Position numbers and translations under genes: made by a program. A model generated the notes under the pieces. It saw only the letters and a program-made list of their open reading frames with translations. It was not told the DNA's origin and ran no database searches. A DNA stretch of 64,000 nt. It comes from Trachythela sp. YZ-2020. Taxonomy: Eukaryota > Cnidaria > Anthozoa > Malacalcyonacea > Clavulariidae. Location of the stretch: contig JADLSH010000395.1 of the NCBI GenBank assembly GCA_016169945.1, positions 444,501 through 508,500 of the forward strand, read 5' to 3'. The number at the start of each line of letters is the position of its first letter. Position 1 is the stretch's first letter. Below, piece after piece: positions 32,226 to 44,569 of this stretch.

Positions 32226-35170
32226 TGCTTAGCTAATTCTTTACCTTTTCAAACACTCGATGATTTAGACTTTGAATTAACTGTCGCGAACGGAAACAAT
32301 ATCAGTGAAGACGAAATGGATAGACTAAGGCATTCACTATTATGTGAATTGCCATTTTACAATGTTAACAACTTACTCTTAAGTCAAGTATTTAGCTCTA
32401 ACAATAGCTTAACTACAAACCTCCCCACTATAAAATACCTTGATAAATATCCTTGTATGTGTGAGCTGGGCTTAATTAATTTAGACACAGCCTCCGATGC
32501 GAATCTAGATGTAAATTTAAATCAACAGATTTTACGATCTCAATATTATTCACTCCATGAATTCAACATTCAACATACATCCAACACCGCTGGCTTCGGG
32601 TGGTGCGGGAATATACATTAGAAATGACTTGAGTTACACAGTTTTAGAAAAAAACTTCTAATAAAGCTTTTCAGGCACTTTGGGTTGAAATTGACTTTAA
32701 GAACAAACCAAATACTATATGTGGAGTAGTGTATAGGCAACATAATTCTCCAGAAAGCTTTCACGCATATTTCGAAGACACTCTGGAGAAATTTAGCGCT
32801 TCAGGCTCAAATAATAAAATTGACTCATTTGAAACTGAAATGAACCAAATACTAGGACAAATAGACAAAGAAAATAAATTATGCTATCTCATGGGAGATT
32901 TCAATATTGATCTATTAAAATCAGAATCTTGTGATTATGCTATCAGATTTCTTGAACAACTGTTCACGTCATCATATATTCCACTTGTGCTAAGACCAAC
33001 AAGGATCGCACAGCATACGGCTACTCTAATTGACAAAATTTTACTAATGACATAGAAACAATAGATTCAAGCAAAAATGGGTTAATTTTTTGCGATATCT
33101 CTGATCATTTACCAATATTTCATATACGAAATTCAAATACACACCTTGAAAAAACTTTAAAAACTGAATTTACCTGCGAAAGGATTATCAATGACACCAA
33201 TGTCCAATCATTCACTAACACAATTAAAATATATCATGGGAAAATGCACTTTCAAAAACCAACACGACAGAATCCTACAATGAATTTTTTAACATATTTT
33301 CAACAGCCTATGAAAAAAGCTTTCCATTAACAAAGAAAGTAGTAAAAAGGAATTTTGACAAAATTCCATGGATGACAAGAGGTATCGCAAAATCAGTTAA
33401 AGGAAAGACCAAGTTATATAAAAAATACTTACATTACCCTATCTTAAAAAACGAAAAAACATACAAACAGTATAAAAATAAATTAAATCATATAATAAAA
33501 TTAGCAAAAAATAAATATTATGAAGAACAGTTAATAAAATATAAACATGATACAAAGGTATTATGGAATACATTAAATGAAATTATGAATCAAAATAAGA
33601 CAAGTAGGATGTTACCCAAAGAATTTAATGGAAACATCCCTGGAGAAAAAATAATTAATCCAAACACAATAGCAAATAGATTTAATAACTATTTTGTAAA
33701 TATTGGCCCAGGACTAGCAAAAAAACTACCGAATAGCAAAAACAACCTTTGATAAATACCTTTCTAACAACTGCAAAAATAGCTTCTTTATTAGACCAAT
33801 TACGAAATATGAATTAGAAAATGAGATAAACAATTTGATTTCCAAAAAATGTCCTGGGTATGATGGTATAAGTTCACAAGTTATTAAGACGATTGCTACA
33901 GAAATTTCTGAACCACTTTCACACATATTCAACTTGACCTTCCTCACTGGATTATTCCTGATGATCTAAAAATAGCCCTAGTTACCCGCATTTTTAAAGC
34001 AAACGAAAAAAATGAATTTAAGAATTATCGACCCATATCTGTTCTCACTTGTTTTTCTAAATTGTTAGAAAAGCTTATGTATCAGAGATTAAGTAACCAC
34101 ATAGAAAAAATAACATATTAAAACAGAATCAGTAAGGCTTTAGGGGAAAATAGATCCACTGGGCTTGCAATCATTAAACTTGTTGACAGTATTTCTAAAG
34201 CAATCGATAAGGGAGAATACACAACAGGTATTTTCCTCGACTTGTCAAAAGCGTTTGACACAATTAATCACAAGATTCTGATCCAAAAACTTGAACGCTA
34301 TGGTATACGGGGAGTAGCTCAATTATGGTTTCAAGATTATTTAAAAAACAGAAAACAAATGGTTAAATACAACCAAGTTAAGTCAAAAGAAATGGTAATT
34401 AGAAGTGGCGTCCCACAGAGGTCAATTCTTGGACCAATTCTATTTCTGCTTTATATAAATGATATTGAAAATTGCAGTAAATTAGTTTCTTTTATGTTAT
34501 TTGCAGATGACACTAATATATTTTACAGTAACAAGTGTCTAGAGACACTCAATAATACTATACAAACAGAAATTGATAAAGTCGCTGAATGGTTACTGTT
34601 AATAAATTAACTCTAAACACTACTAAAACAAAAGTAATTTTATTCAGATCTTCAAATAAAAAACCGAAACAAACCATAAAAATTAGTATAAATGGCAAAT
34701 ATATTGAACAAGTTAAAAGTCTATCCATACTTGATATATGGCAACCTAACAAAAGTCGAATTCAAAAAATACTGAATACACAAAAAACAATTGTACGCCT
34801 AATGACATTTAAATTTTATTTAGAACATAGTGAGCCCATTTTCAAAGAATTAAATATCCTAGACATCTTCAAAATAAACGACTATTTAACTCCCTTATTT
34901 ATGTTTCGATACAACCACCTTGGTAAATTACCAGATTTTTTTAAAGATTACTTTCTAAAAAACAACCAAATTCATGAATATAACACGAGAAATGCATCAA
35001 AACTTCACAAATGTTACAATAGGACAAATTATGTAGAACACACTCTCTCAAATAAAGGAGTTGATGTATGGAATTCGTTATAAACAAAATTTAATGGGAT
35101 ACACGACTATAACATCTTCAAAAAGCAAATTAAGCAACATTTTTTGCTACACACAACTACCAGTTAATAT
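32226..35170 (+). pseudogene. LINE ORF2: APE endonuclease and reverse transcriptase
   Basis: Continues the LINE after the 12.7-kb insertion. The endonuclease runs from about 32540 (GAGIYIRNDLS, out of frame) through VVYRQHNSPESFH and LMGDFNIDLL to SDHLPIF near 33105, with at least two frameshifts. The RT spans 33372-35083 in several frames: linker and fingers, DLSKAFDTINH (near 34235), GVPQRSILGPILF (near 34410, Arg where Gly is usual), LFADDTNIF (near 34500, catalytic pair intact), then a thumb broken near 34600 and 34730. The C-terminal PLFMFRYNHLGKLPD and NTRNASKLH motifs fit CR1/Jockey-type LINEs, although ORF1 is L1-like. Inactive. Confidence 0.8.
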
Positions 35171-35835
35171 ATAAGACAAACCATAAAACGCATTATATGT
35201 ATATGATATAAAAAAATGTAAATACATCTACAATACTATAGTATTCACTTATATAATGAGAACACTCCCACCTTCTTTTTATTTCTTGTATAGCCTATAT
35301 ATATATGTATTCTTGTAAACATTATTCCGGTTTTTCCATATAACCATATTTATCAATTGACTGCAAATAATTGATTATGTAATCTAACACAATTGAACAT
35401 AACTTGGGGCCTAAATAAAAAGTCTGCAAATATTTCTAGTAGGTCTCTAGCCCAAGATTTTTAGAAATTATTGTAATATTTTAAGTAAATTTATTGTACA
35501 TGGGGAAAAAAACAATAAAAAAAGCCCAACTGCTCAATCCTTAAATCTCTAGTATCCGCGTTTTTATAGAAATCCACGTTGAAATACATGGAAACCAGGT
35601 ATGTGGCACGTAACTCTTATTGTATAAACATTTATAGTAACATTTATAAACGCGTTGCATTACTTGCATAATGGCAAACATTTGATACAATTTCTCACCA
35701 TTTGTCTGTTTATTATCAATATATCGTTACATCAAATGCTAACTATAGCTTTCACAATATTTTGCGTTGGTTGTAAACAAGGTTGTAAGGCATGGGTAGA
35801 GGACGGTGTTAAGACTTGGCACAAGATGAAAAGTC

Positions 35836-36408
35836 GTGGGAAGAACAGGCCCGGCCTCAGACGAGCGACCTGAGACAGAAGCACGCTTGGATCTAAACGA
35901 GTATTATCGCAAGGAATTTATTCAAATTCTTGAAGTTCAAGTCAATGCTCTATCGTATAATGTCAAAGTTGCCTTCGACATTCTTGCCCCGTCTATTGCT
36001 TTACTTCTCCCACCGTACGAGGAAGATCCTAAACCGGAAGATATCGAAGGCTTAGTAAAGATGCTTCCTGTCCCATTACAGCCTGACGAGGATGTCGTAA
36101 ATGTTGAACTTACATTGTTTAGACAACATTGTGAAGATAACAAGCCAAATATCAAAACCATCGAGGACGCTTCGCGTTGTGCTAAAGAGTGGCAAGCGAT
36201 TTTTCCTTTAACAAGTACATGCTTTCAGGTTATATTGACCGCGCCGATTACATCAGCATCAAGTGAACGCAGCTTTTCCAAACTTAAGTTGATCAAGACA
36301 GCCATTCGTTCAGGAATGAAAGAAAGAAGGCTAAAGGATCTTATTTTACTTGGATGCGAAAAGGATTTGACGGATACGATTGACATAGGCACTGTTGTTG
36401 ATCGTTGA
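35836..36408 (+). pseudogene. hAT transposase C-terminal (dimerisation) region
   Basis: A 190-codon frame lacking the N-terminal zinc finger and most of the catalytic domain. Residues about 15-60 (EYYRKEFIQILEVQVNALS) resemble the insertion domain. Near the end, PITSASSERSFSKLKLIK and RSGMKERRLKDLILLGCE are the hallmark of the hAT C-terminal dimerisation domain, close to ZMYM-type and 52-kDa-repressor-like relatives. It ends naturally at a TGA, 550 bp from the right TIR of the hAT shell. Upstream coding sequence was lost or displaced by the LINE. Confidence 0.8.
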
Positions 36409-36970
36409 ACAGAGCTGCCGAAAACGAAATGACTCTTTCGCTTGAAGTAATTCGAAAAAACTGATTAACTTAATATTCTTCCTCGATCAGTTGTTATCTA
36501 CGGTAGTGATGTGTGCTGCTTTGATGGTCATCAAACATTCAAACCCATCGATAATTTGAACTGTGTTACGCATCAAATACACTTATTGAACTGCCTGGAC
36601 GCTTTTAGCCTTAGTTACGTTGAAAATTTTTGCTACACTTAGCCAGCATTATAATAATTTTATGATATTATGTATATATTTACTCGGGTATAACACCATG
36701 TTTCGAACTCGGTAAAATTGACTGCTAGGTGGAAAAAAGATGACTTGGAACAACGACCATTTTGAACTGTAAATAAATATATCCTTTCCACGTATTTACC
36801 GGGGGATTCGTACAGTTATAGCTTTTCTTGAATTCGGCCTATTTCATGCGTCACGTACAGGACTACGAAATAGCCGACTTACAGTATCAAACACAAAATT
36901 TAGAAAAGTCGGTCCCAGAACAGTGGACACCTCCACATCTTTTTCTTGAATGTGCGCCCCTGCATCTTTT

Positions 36971-37149
36971 AGCGACAACTCGCAATGAAAATCGTTCAAA
37001 AACCAATCAAATTTCCTATGACCTCATTTGCATTGCAAGTTGTCGCGAAAGTTGTCCCTTGTAACATCGCCTTAAAACAAGTTTAAATTGTTTGACCTAA
37101 ATCTTACTTATGGTGCTTGAATAACGAAAAATTATGCATTGTTACTCGT
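36971..37149. repeat. Small hairpin right of the hAT shell
   Basis: GCGACAACTCGCAATGA (about 36973) is inverted as TTTGCATTGCAAGTTGTCGC (about 37029-37048). It lies between the hAT end and copy D of the hairpin block. Confidence 0.6.
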
Positions 37150-37430
37150 GTTTGGGCGGTAAAAACTTTTGAATTTCATATATATATATGATATAGTATA
37201 TTGTCAAAACAATATTGAGTTAATTTCTTCTAATTCATCTAACACTTTCACCTGCTGACCCTTGAGTAGGGGCGAACGTTCAAATTTCAGTACAAATATA
37301 ATAAAGCATCCCGTCCACGTCACATCCATGTAGAGATGGCATCTTTATGTGTGAAATACTTACTGCCTGTGAAGAAATAACACTATCTATAAAAGAAACA
37401 CAGTTAAATTAGGTTACTATGAAATTTCTG
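37150..37430. repeat. Conserved hairpin block, copy D
   Basis: GGGCGGTAAAAACTTTTGAATT, then CGTCCACGTCACATCC, ATCTTTATGTGTGAAATA and CTATCTATAAAAGAAA align with copies A-C at 15.0-17.7 kb. It is the most diverged copy. Removing the hAT shell would place it about 0.7 kb after copy C. Confidence 0.5.
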
Positions 37431-38056
37431 CTTGTATGGAAAATAGTGTAGAGCTTATAGGCATGTATGCTTCCAGAACCGTAACAACATAGAGTGACTG
37501 TCCTCTATGAAAAAATTGAACAATATGATACCTATTTACCATAAATAGTACGTTAGAATCATTCAAGGACGACATCCTGGGGGGATGGGGGGACGAATCC
37601 CCCCTCCACTTTTTGGGCAGGCGAGGATCAATATGTAATTATCCCTCACCTTTTCCACTTTTGCTTATACAACATGTTCAGATCATCAGAATTCTGTAAA
37701 GTCTTCCTACAAAGTGCAAGACCCAAGTTACGCTTCTGTCAGTAGATGTCTATAAATGATGTGGAAATGCCCTGAAAACTTTTAATGTGTTACATGTCCC
37801 CATAACTATTAGCATGCTCCACCCCTCCCCACTTTTTGAGATTGATTTTCGCCCTTGGAATCATTGGATTATTAACGCGCATTACCGTGAATATAATAGT
37901 ATTCAGTGGATATTGTAAACATAGAAACAAAAACTGGAAAATGAAAATTGCATCACGATGACAGTCCAATTAGATATAGCAATACGTCAAGGCGCCGGTA
38001 CATATTGTACTGTAGGTTATGTTTTCAGTACAAAAAGTATTAGCTATGCCATATTA
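37431..38056. other. No gene recognised
   Basis: AT-rich. CTGGGGGGATGGGGGGACG near 37578 and CCCCTCCCCAC near 37821 may be hAT-like ends, but they do not pair convincingly. Confidence 0.45.
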
Positions 38057-38766
38057 CAGGTGTACGTACCATAGAATACCACGGTACCACAGAATACCAG
38101 TCTTATTTATTGATCTTATAAAAGAAATATACTATATACTTTATTTTTGTGAATATATATTAGTTTTAGTTTTAATTGACATATAAAAAACAAAAAATAA
38201 ATATTTTCATAAAAATTCTTTAAAATAATTAGGATTGACAAAAAATAACATTCACACATTTAGGCTAACATACTTTTTTCCCGCATAATGCCTGTAAAAT
38301 TCGAAAGTTTAAAAATAAGTTTGCAAACCAGTATAATTTAGGTTGATCAGCACTTTTTCTATGCAACACAACATTATTACTATATAGGAATCACACCGAG
38401 GAACCTGGTGTTCTTTGATTACACCACTGGTATGCTGTACTGATTTTAGTATATACCTTTCACTAAATTAAGTTAGCAATATCCTACAGTATTATCGCAC
38501 AACGTGACACAGCAAATCTTGGTACAATTTGATAAACCGTTGCTTATTTATCTCTGCACTGGTATTCTGTGGTACATTAGAGTTTGTTCCACAGAATGTT
38601 CAATTAAAAAAAGTCTTTGAAATCTAGATCTAGCCCCAAAACCCTCAGGAAGATAAAATATATCGATAAACTACACTAACAAATATATAAGAAGCCACAT
38701 TATATATATTTGACAAAAGATATGGAACATATAAATTTTTGTGGTATTCTGTGGTACATACACCTG
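38057..38766. mobile_element. 710-bp MITE with ACCACAGAATACC ends
   Basis: CAGGTGTACGTACCATAGAA at the left matches CAGGTGTATGTACCACAGAA read inward from the right end. GGTATTCTGTGGTAC words recur inside. Flanks TA/TA fit a Tc1/mariner-like target. No coding sequence. Confidence 0.75.
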
Positions 38767-39379
38767 TACATATATCTAACAACATTGACACAATGCATAA
38801 ATTTTAAAATCATAGTCCGACTGATAATTTCAGCAAATATAGAATAAATGTTATTCCAAATAGAGAGTGCATGATTATAACGAACATGTAATTTTTTAAA
38901 ATTGCATATATTTTCAATCTAAACTTGATTCAACTGCAGCAGTTAAATTCACGATATCAGATAAAATTAAGACACATTTTATAGATACCGCTAATGTGCA
39001 GGTGCTGAACTAATATTTGAGTTTCACTTCAAATCATTTTCAAACTATACTGTTTTTTAATAAGGCCGATCTCTTCGTTTTTATTGCGAATTAGACCAAG
39101 AAACCTACGCGAAACGTTTCTATAATACAAAATTTTTAATTCATCAACAAAATAAGGAGCAAAATATTTTTCTGTGAACACAACAAAAACCAACCGTGTT
39201 CTTGAAATAGGTATCATCCTCATCGTTCGTGCAAGGATACACAATAAGTACATACATACAACGACAGGATACGATGGAACAGCTAAACAGTTTTTCGTCC
39301 CATACATCATATACATGCATGCATCCACAAAAATCTCATTGACTTTGAAAGTATATAACTGAAAGATTAAAACTGCAGA

Positions 39380-39933
39380 TACCGTAAACCTCCGACTATA
39401 AGCCCTGGGCTTATATTCGTTCGTAAGCATTTTATAATGGGCTTATACACGGGGAGCTTATATTCGGGGAGGCTATTACATGGACAACTTATTGTGGAAA
39501 GCTGGAAAGTCTGGAAAGTTACAGCAGTTATCACAGGCCAACAAAGAAAAGCACCAGAAGGAACGTGGGTCCTCGGAGGAGGGATAGAACTTCCATGTTT
39601 ATATTAACTTCACGAACCGAAGTTACACAGCAGATTCGTCCGTGATGCCTTGGAAGATCATTAGCATGAACAAGCTTTTTGTCAACTTAATAAAAGACTA
39701 ATAAAGACTGGTATATCTTGTTCAGTTATAAGGCAAAGTCTTAGATGGGGAGGGGCGGGGGGCTTATATTTGGAATGTTCTGAGCGTTAATGAATATATG
39801 ATGGGCTTATACACAGGGCCGCTTATATTCCGGGGGGCTTATATTTGGAATGGTTTGAGCGTTAGTGAATATAGCGGGCTTATACACGAGGGTGCTTATA
39901 TTCGGGTGGGCTTATGGTCGGAGGTTTGCGGTA
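39380..39933. mobile_element. MITE with GGGCTTATATTCGGGG internal repeats
   Basis: TACCGTAAACCTCCGACTAT against TACCGCAAACCTCCGACCAT at the other end, with TA at each border as for pogo/mariner elements. The words GGGCTTATACAC and GCTTATATTCGGGG recur at both subterminal regions in both orders. Confidence 0.8.
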
Positions 39934-40029
39934 TTTCGCAGTTCATCTGCATGTAGAGTCATAGGCGTACGGGCGCAACTTTATTTGGGGCGGGGGGAGG
40001 GGGAAACAAAAAATTACCTGAATTTTAAA

Positions 40030-40770
40030 ACTGACCCAAATGCTCGAATTTGGATTATAAATATATATGTGCAATTGAAAGTATAAACGGGGATCTTTTG
40101 AGGATACGATATTGGTGTTTTAACAACCTTTTGCTCCTGAATCCAAGCAAGACACAGCTTATGGTTTTTGGAAGTAGACAGAAAGTAGCTGAGGTACAAG
40201 ATTTTTACATGACTTTACTTGGAAAGAACGTCCTTCCCACCAAATCAGCCAAAGACCTATGAGTCACCCTCGACCCTCACCTTTCTTATGACGAACACGT
40301 AACGAAGACCGTTTCCTCCTGTATGTCTCGTCCAGGACAAATAAATCGAGTAAAGCATGTACTCGACAAGAAAACACTCATTACCGTAATTAATGCACTT
40401 GTTTTCAGTAAGTTATTTTATTGTTCGAACGTTTGGGCCAACACAACTACCAAAAACTTGAACAAGCTACAATCAGTTCAAAATTTGCTTGCCGTATTGT
40501 TAGTGGTGCCAGAAAATACGACCATGTTACACCAATCCAGAAAGATCTAAAATGGCTTCCTGTGACTGACCAACTATATTATCGCAGTGCAACGATGACA
40601 TTTTGTTATTATACATTATGCATTAATCTAGATTTAGTGAATTTTGAACTTTAGATTTTTACCTTATTTATATATATATTGTAACTATAACTATGTTAGT
40701 ATGTAATTATCTTCGAAAAGCCTCTTTTGGGTAAAGATAATAAATTATGTATGTATGTATGTATGTATAT
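40030..40770 (+). pseudogene. 5'-truncated LINE RT C-terminus with (TATG)n tail
   Basis: Plus-strand reading: CFNNLLLLNPSKTQLMVFGS, then FYMTLLGKNVLPTKSAKDL, VTLDPHLSYDEHV, FSKLFYCSNVWANT, ACRIVSGARKYDHVTP, KDLKWLPVTDQLYYR. There are stops and frameshifts near 40259, 40465 and 40550. It ends at a TATG repeat (40746-40769), as CR1/L2-like LINEs do. Only the last part of the RT is present. Confidence 0.8.
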
Positions 40771-41485
40771 GCTGAATTTTCACTGTGAACTCGAAATGAA
40801 CGTTTACAAATTGAATTAGCTAGAAGGTTACATAATTATTTTGTTAATATAATTATGTCGTTCTTTAATAGTAAATAGTTTTGTTGGCATATGCTCGTCA
40901 GGGCCGTAGTCACGATGTTAACATTGGTGCGACTAATTGTTTCGAGGCCAAAAACTGAGAATTTGTAGGGTGCTCAGGGGGCATGCTTGCCCGGAAACTA
41001 TTGAAAATATGAGGGTTCTGAAAGGATATTTCGTGCATTCTGAGACCACTCTGATACCCAGATAATAATATACACTCGCGTACACTCATTGCCATGGTCG
41101 ATAATAATAATAACCAGGGTTCAGACTATCAGTTACTAATTGTCATTCAGTCTAATTCTTAAAGAAAATATATATTTTCGGTGAAATTATTGGTGAGACA
41201 ATGGCATTTTCTCCTTTCAGTCTTGGCCTGAACGTGCAGTTCTCGCGATATCAAGCTAGAACTAATTATCCAACTCTTATTCTCAGACGCCAATTCTTCT
41301 TCGCTCTCTGACATGATATACTTCATGTTACAGTCACATAATATCTGGTGACGTTTTAACACATATTGCGCAAGAAAAGTCAGGAAAAGTCGTGCAACAA
41401 AATGACAAAAATGTTCAAATTATGCTGTCGTTTTCCAACAACACGCAAGCAAACAAGGAAAACTACTTTAAACTGATAAAATTCT
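40771..41485. other. No gene recognised
   Basis: AT-rich. CAGGGCCGTAGTCACGATG at about 40900 resembles a hAT end, but no partner end was found. Confidence 0.45.
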
Positions 41486-42571
41486 GGGGCCGGTTGTATC
41501 AAAGGTGGATAAGTTATCCGGTGGATAAGTCCTATCCTCTGGATAAATCTTCTATCCGATGGCTAGTTATCCGTTGGATAAAAATGCGTTGTACGAAGCA
41601 CGGATAGCAGGGTGGATAGCTATCCGTCGGATAAGCTTAAATTTAACCTGGGAAAAACCGGATTTTCCTGAAATCTCTTACCTCAACGTCCGCTGTTGCT
41701 GAGCTTTTGTGAACTTTATAATTTAACTTGTATAAAATCCATCCATATCTTGAATTAACTTGCGATAAATTTCCCGTTGGTTGTATTGTTCTTTATCAGT
41801 CCGTCGTCACTAGTATTTAAAATGTAGTCGGACATTTTCATAGTACGCCAAGTACGTGTGGTGTTTTTATTCACTAGCTAGCATTTCACGATCTTTGTTT
41901 ATGCGAAGACAACAGCAGAGGCAGAAACTGTTTAGTATATGAGTTGAGTATACTTTTTCCTGTAGAATACATTAAATATTTGTTCCTTGACCTTGCACAC
42001 ATTTCATAACAATTTTAAGAACATTTTCTCTCAAGTTTTGATTGGTTAATCAAAGCGAAAGAACAAAATTCGGCGTCTTGTTGTCTATTGCCTAATTTTG
42101 TTTGGTTTTCCAAGTTATATCTTCGGTACGTTCATCGTGTTTTTAAATTGACTAAAAGTGAGAAATTTACTGCTTTTTTTCAAACTATATAAAAGAGAAG
42201 AATCTGAAGAAGAATGCCGGTCGACACTGCCACCGACATGGGATATTCAGTCAAAAAATATGCAAAACTACAAAAGTGAGTACTTATGTTTATTGCATTA
42301 AGGATGTTGACTTATAAACAGAATTATTGCATTTCTGTCTCAATCCGACCCTCTTTCATCCGAAATATTTACTGTTTTGTTTTGGAACTTCGAGTTTATC
42401 CACCGGATAGAGGATTTAAACTACCTCCGTACCTCGGATAAATTTATCCTACGGATAGTGCTTTTTTGTCCGCTGGATAACGCTATCCAAGCTTGGTACA
42501 ACGCAATTTTTACTCTGGATAAAATTCATCCGCTGGATAGCGACTTATCCACCTTTGATACAACCGGCCCC
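41486..42571. mobile_element. 1.09-kb MITE with GGATAA/TTATCC-rich ends
   Basis: GGGGCCGGTTGTATCAAAGG and its exact reverse complement end the element; the perfect match runs 29 bp. Both subterminal regions (about 150 and 180 bp) are packed with TGGATAA and TTATCC words in mixed orientation. No coding sequence. Target duplication not evident. Confidence 0.85.
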
Positions 42572-42604
42572 TGTTGTTTAAGTTATTCAGACTACATAAT
42601 ACAT

Positions 42605-43739
42605 AATACATAATACACAGATCGCCAATCGCGACTGTAAGACGCCTGCGCACAGGGAGTCCAACTAAGAACTGTGACGAGTAGGACTAAATATAGCGTA
42701 GTATATTCAAATTATTGTATACTTACTTGTATAAATCATGGAGCTTATATTATGCAGTGAATTGCTTCAATTCGAACAATGATTCAAAACGAAAATATTG
42801 CATTATTTGCATGGCGAATTATTGATAATACCAAATTATTACATGAAGTTTCGAGCACTTAAAAAAACAGCGGATTGCGGGCGCTCGAGCGAAGGCGAGG
42901 GGAGAAAGAAAAAGAAAGGGATGAAACACCGATCACGTGAACGTTTAGTGTGCTCCATAAGTAGTCGGTTCTCTTGGAATGAGGCGACGACAGAACCTTT
43001 CACGAAGATATAATCACACGCCGAACAATAGCGGAAGGTCGAAATCGGAATTAATACGTCACGATATTTACGTCACGAGAAACGACTACTTATGGAACAC
43101 ATCTCGCGAAAACGTCGAAGAATGCCCGCTGTTATAAATCCCGTAAAATAGTTTCATCAACCGTTTTTCGGTAATGTCCATATTTGTTTATGCAATAGAA
43201 CATCGTCTGAATCGTAAAAAAAAACACAAAAAAAGATTAAACGGCTACTTATGGAGCACACTAAACGTTCACGTGATCGGTGTTTCATTCCTTTCTTTTT
43301 CTTTCTCCCCTCGCCTTCGCTCGAGCGCCCGCAATCCTTGCTGTTATTTAATTGCTCGAAACGTCATGTAATCATTTCGTATTATCAATATTCGCCATGA
43401 AAATGATGCAATATTTTCGTTTTGAATCATTGTTCGAATTGAAGCAATTAACTGCATAATATAAGCTCTATGATTTATACAAGTAAGTACAATAATTTGA
43501 ATATACTACGCTATATTTAGTCCTACTCGTCACAGTTCTTAGTTGGACTCCCTGTGGACTGCGCATCAGAATGACGCGTCCTGTGTCAGCATTTTACTCA
43601 CTTCAATTCAAAACATCAGGCCAGAGAATTTACTACAACGAATTTCCATATGTAAATGAAAGGCAAATTAGTTCTTTTGTCATAGCCTGATGTTATTAAT
43701 TTGAAGTGAGTAAAATCCGAGATTCGCGATCTGTGTATT
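42605..43739. mobile_element. Fold-back element, about 330-bp arms
   Basis: The left arm (about 42605-42972) and right arm (about 43233-43739) are reverse complements: AATACACAGATCGC ends, GGAGTCCAACTAAGAACTGT, then GAACAATGATTCAAAACGAA, GGGCGCTCGAGCGAAGGCGA and CACGTGAACGTTTAGTGTGC. The right arm is interrupted by a separate small element at 43592-43709. The centre (about 42975-43230) is unique. Confidence 0.85.
43592..43709. mobile_element. 118-bp MITE nested in the fold-back arm
   Basis: ATTTTACTCACTTCAA is inverted as TTGAAGTGAGTAAAAT, and AACATCAGGCC/AGCCTGATGTT pairs further in. It splits the right arm between GCGCATCAG and the arm's end, and has no counterpart in the left arm. Confidence 0.8.
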
Positions 43740-44569
43740 CTATTTTGCCCGAATGACTTGATTCTCCAAATTTATTTTTTTTGGCGGATGTGGTGGGGCA
43801 GGTGCCGGAAATTTCCGAATGAAATAGATAAACACAATATTAACGACCCCGACCTACTCTAGTGAATATGGCCATTATATATCGCCGTAAGTTTGTTATT
43901 TCGCCTACTATCGTGTAGCATAGATACATTATTTTTGTCATGTAAGAGTCCTTCAATATATATATATAATATATATAATATATCGGTAATATTGTTACTA
44001 TTAACAGATATTTCTGTAATACTGGTAGATTTATAACTCTTTCCAGTAAGATGTCTTCCTGAGTCCCCCTCCACTACGCCCCTGCCTACGTTCGAGTCTT
44101 TACATAACGCTTGGACCTTCCCTGATGAAAGTGAGGCATCACGAACTCGAACGCAAAATCTTTGAGAATAAGTGGTGGAGAGTTATCGCGTCCACTAGCT
44201 CGCTTTAGCGGGCTGTAATTCTAAGAGCTTACTACAGACTTCATAGCATTTAATAACTGGTACAATTTCCGCACCTGAGAGGTTGGTAGGGAGGTATTCC
44301 AGAATCCAATCTTTCTTTGTCAACATTCTGGAACCTCTTTTTCCTGGGATCAATCTCTCTTTAGACCTTCTACCGGTAATGGCGCCATTGATGTGCTTTA
44401 CCAGAGTGATAGGCTCTTTGACGCTCTTTGCTCAGCTGTTTTATCTTCGGTGTGATCCACAGATAGTCTGTCGGATGGAACCTGATAGCTGGATGGGAAG
44501 GAAGCGATCGAGCCGCCAGTAATCTGGGATGTGAAAGACTCAGTCAGCTCGTCTACGGAGCCGATGGGT
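43740..44569. other. No gene recognised
   Basis: Includes CTGATGAAAGTGAGGCATCAC (about 44122), which resembles a hammerhead core with a GTGA/TCAC stem II but lacks the following GAAA. A minus-strand reading at 44280-44420 (HINGAITGRRSKERLIPGK) looks like decayed coding sequence of a kind I cannot name. Confidence 0.4.

Larger units (their letters stand above)
18130..35525 (+). mobile_element. LINE with L1-type ORF1, split by a 12.7-kb insertion
   Basis: ORF1 at 18429-19235, the putative ORF2 start at 19362-19492, and the remainder of ORF2 at 32226-35170 together make one ordinary ORF1-EN-RT element. The two halves are separated exactly by the TIR-bounded element 19493-32222. The 3' UTR seems to end near 35525 in an A-rich stretch. 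The 5' end is estimated near 18130, where hAT sequence stops. Confidence 0.7.
17959..36962 (+). mobile_element. hAT-like transposon shell, split by nested insertions
   Basis: The left end CAGGGGCGCACATT at 17959 is matched by its exact reverse complement ending at 36962. Similarity continues imperfectly for about 35 bp (GTGTGGGGGGTGT against ATGTGGAGGTGTC). A plus-strand hAT transposase C-terminus (35836-36408) lies just inside the right end, as expected. The 8-bp flanks (ACATTTTT / CATCTTTT) match poorly, so the target duplication is unproven. About 160 bp remain on the left and 1.4 kb on the right. Everything between about 18.1 and 35.5 kb is a LINE with its own insertions. The shell itself appears inserted into the array that carries copies A-D. 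Confidence 0.55.

Noticed and set aside
31977..32621. 214-aa frame starting with PFPIPHSPFPIPHS repeats, like a proline-rich protein
   Set aside because: The repetitive part is the CCCCATT satellite of the TIR read through; only the part after 32225 is LINE-derived coding sequence.
44122..44160. Hammerhead ribozyme at CTGATGAAAGTGAGG
   Set aside because: The core and stem II fit, but GAAA is replaced by GAAC in the wrong position and stems I and III cannot be drawn.
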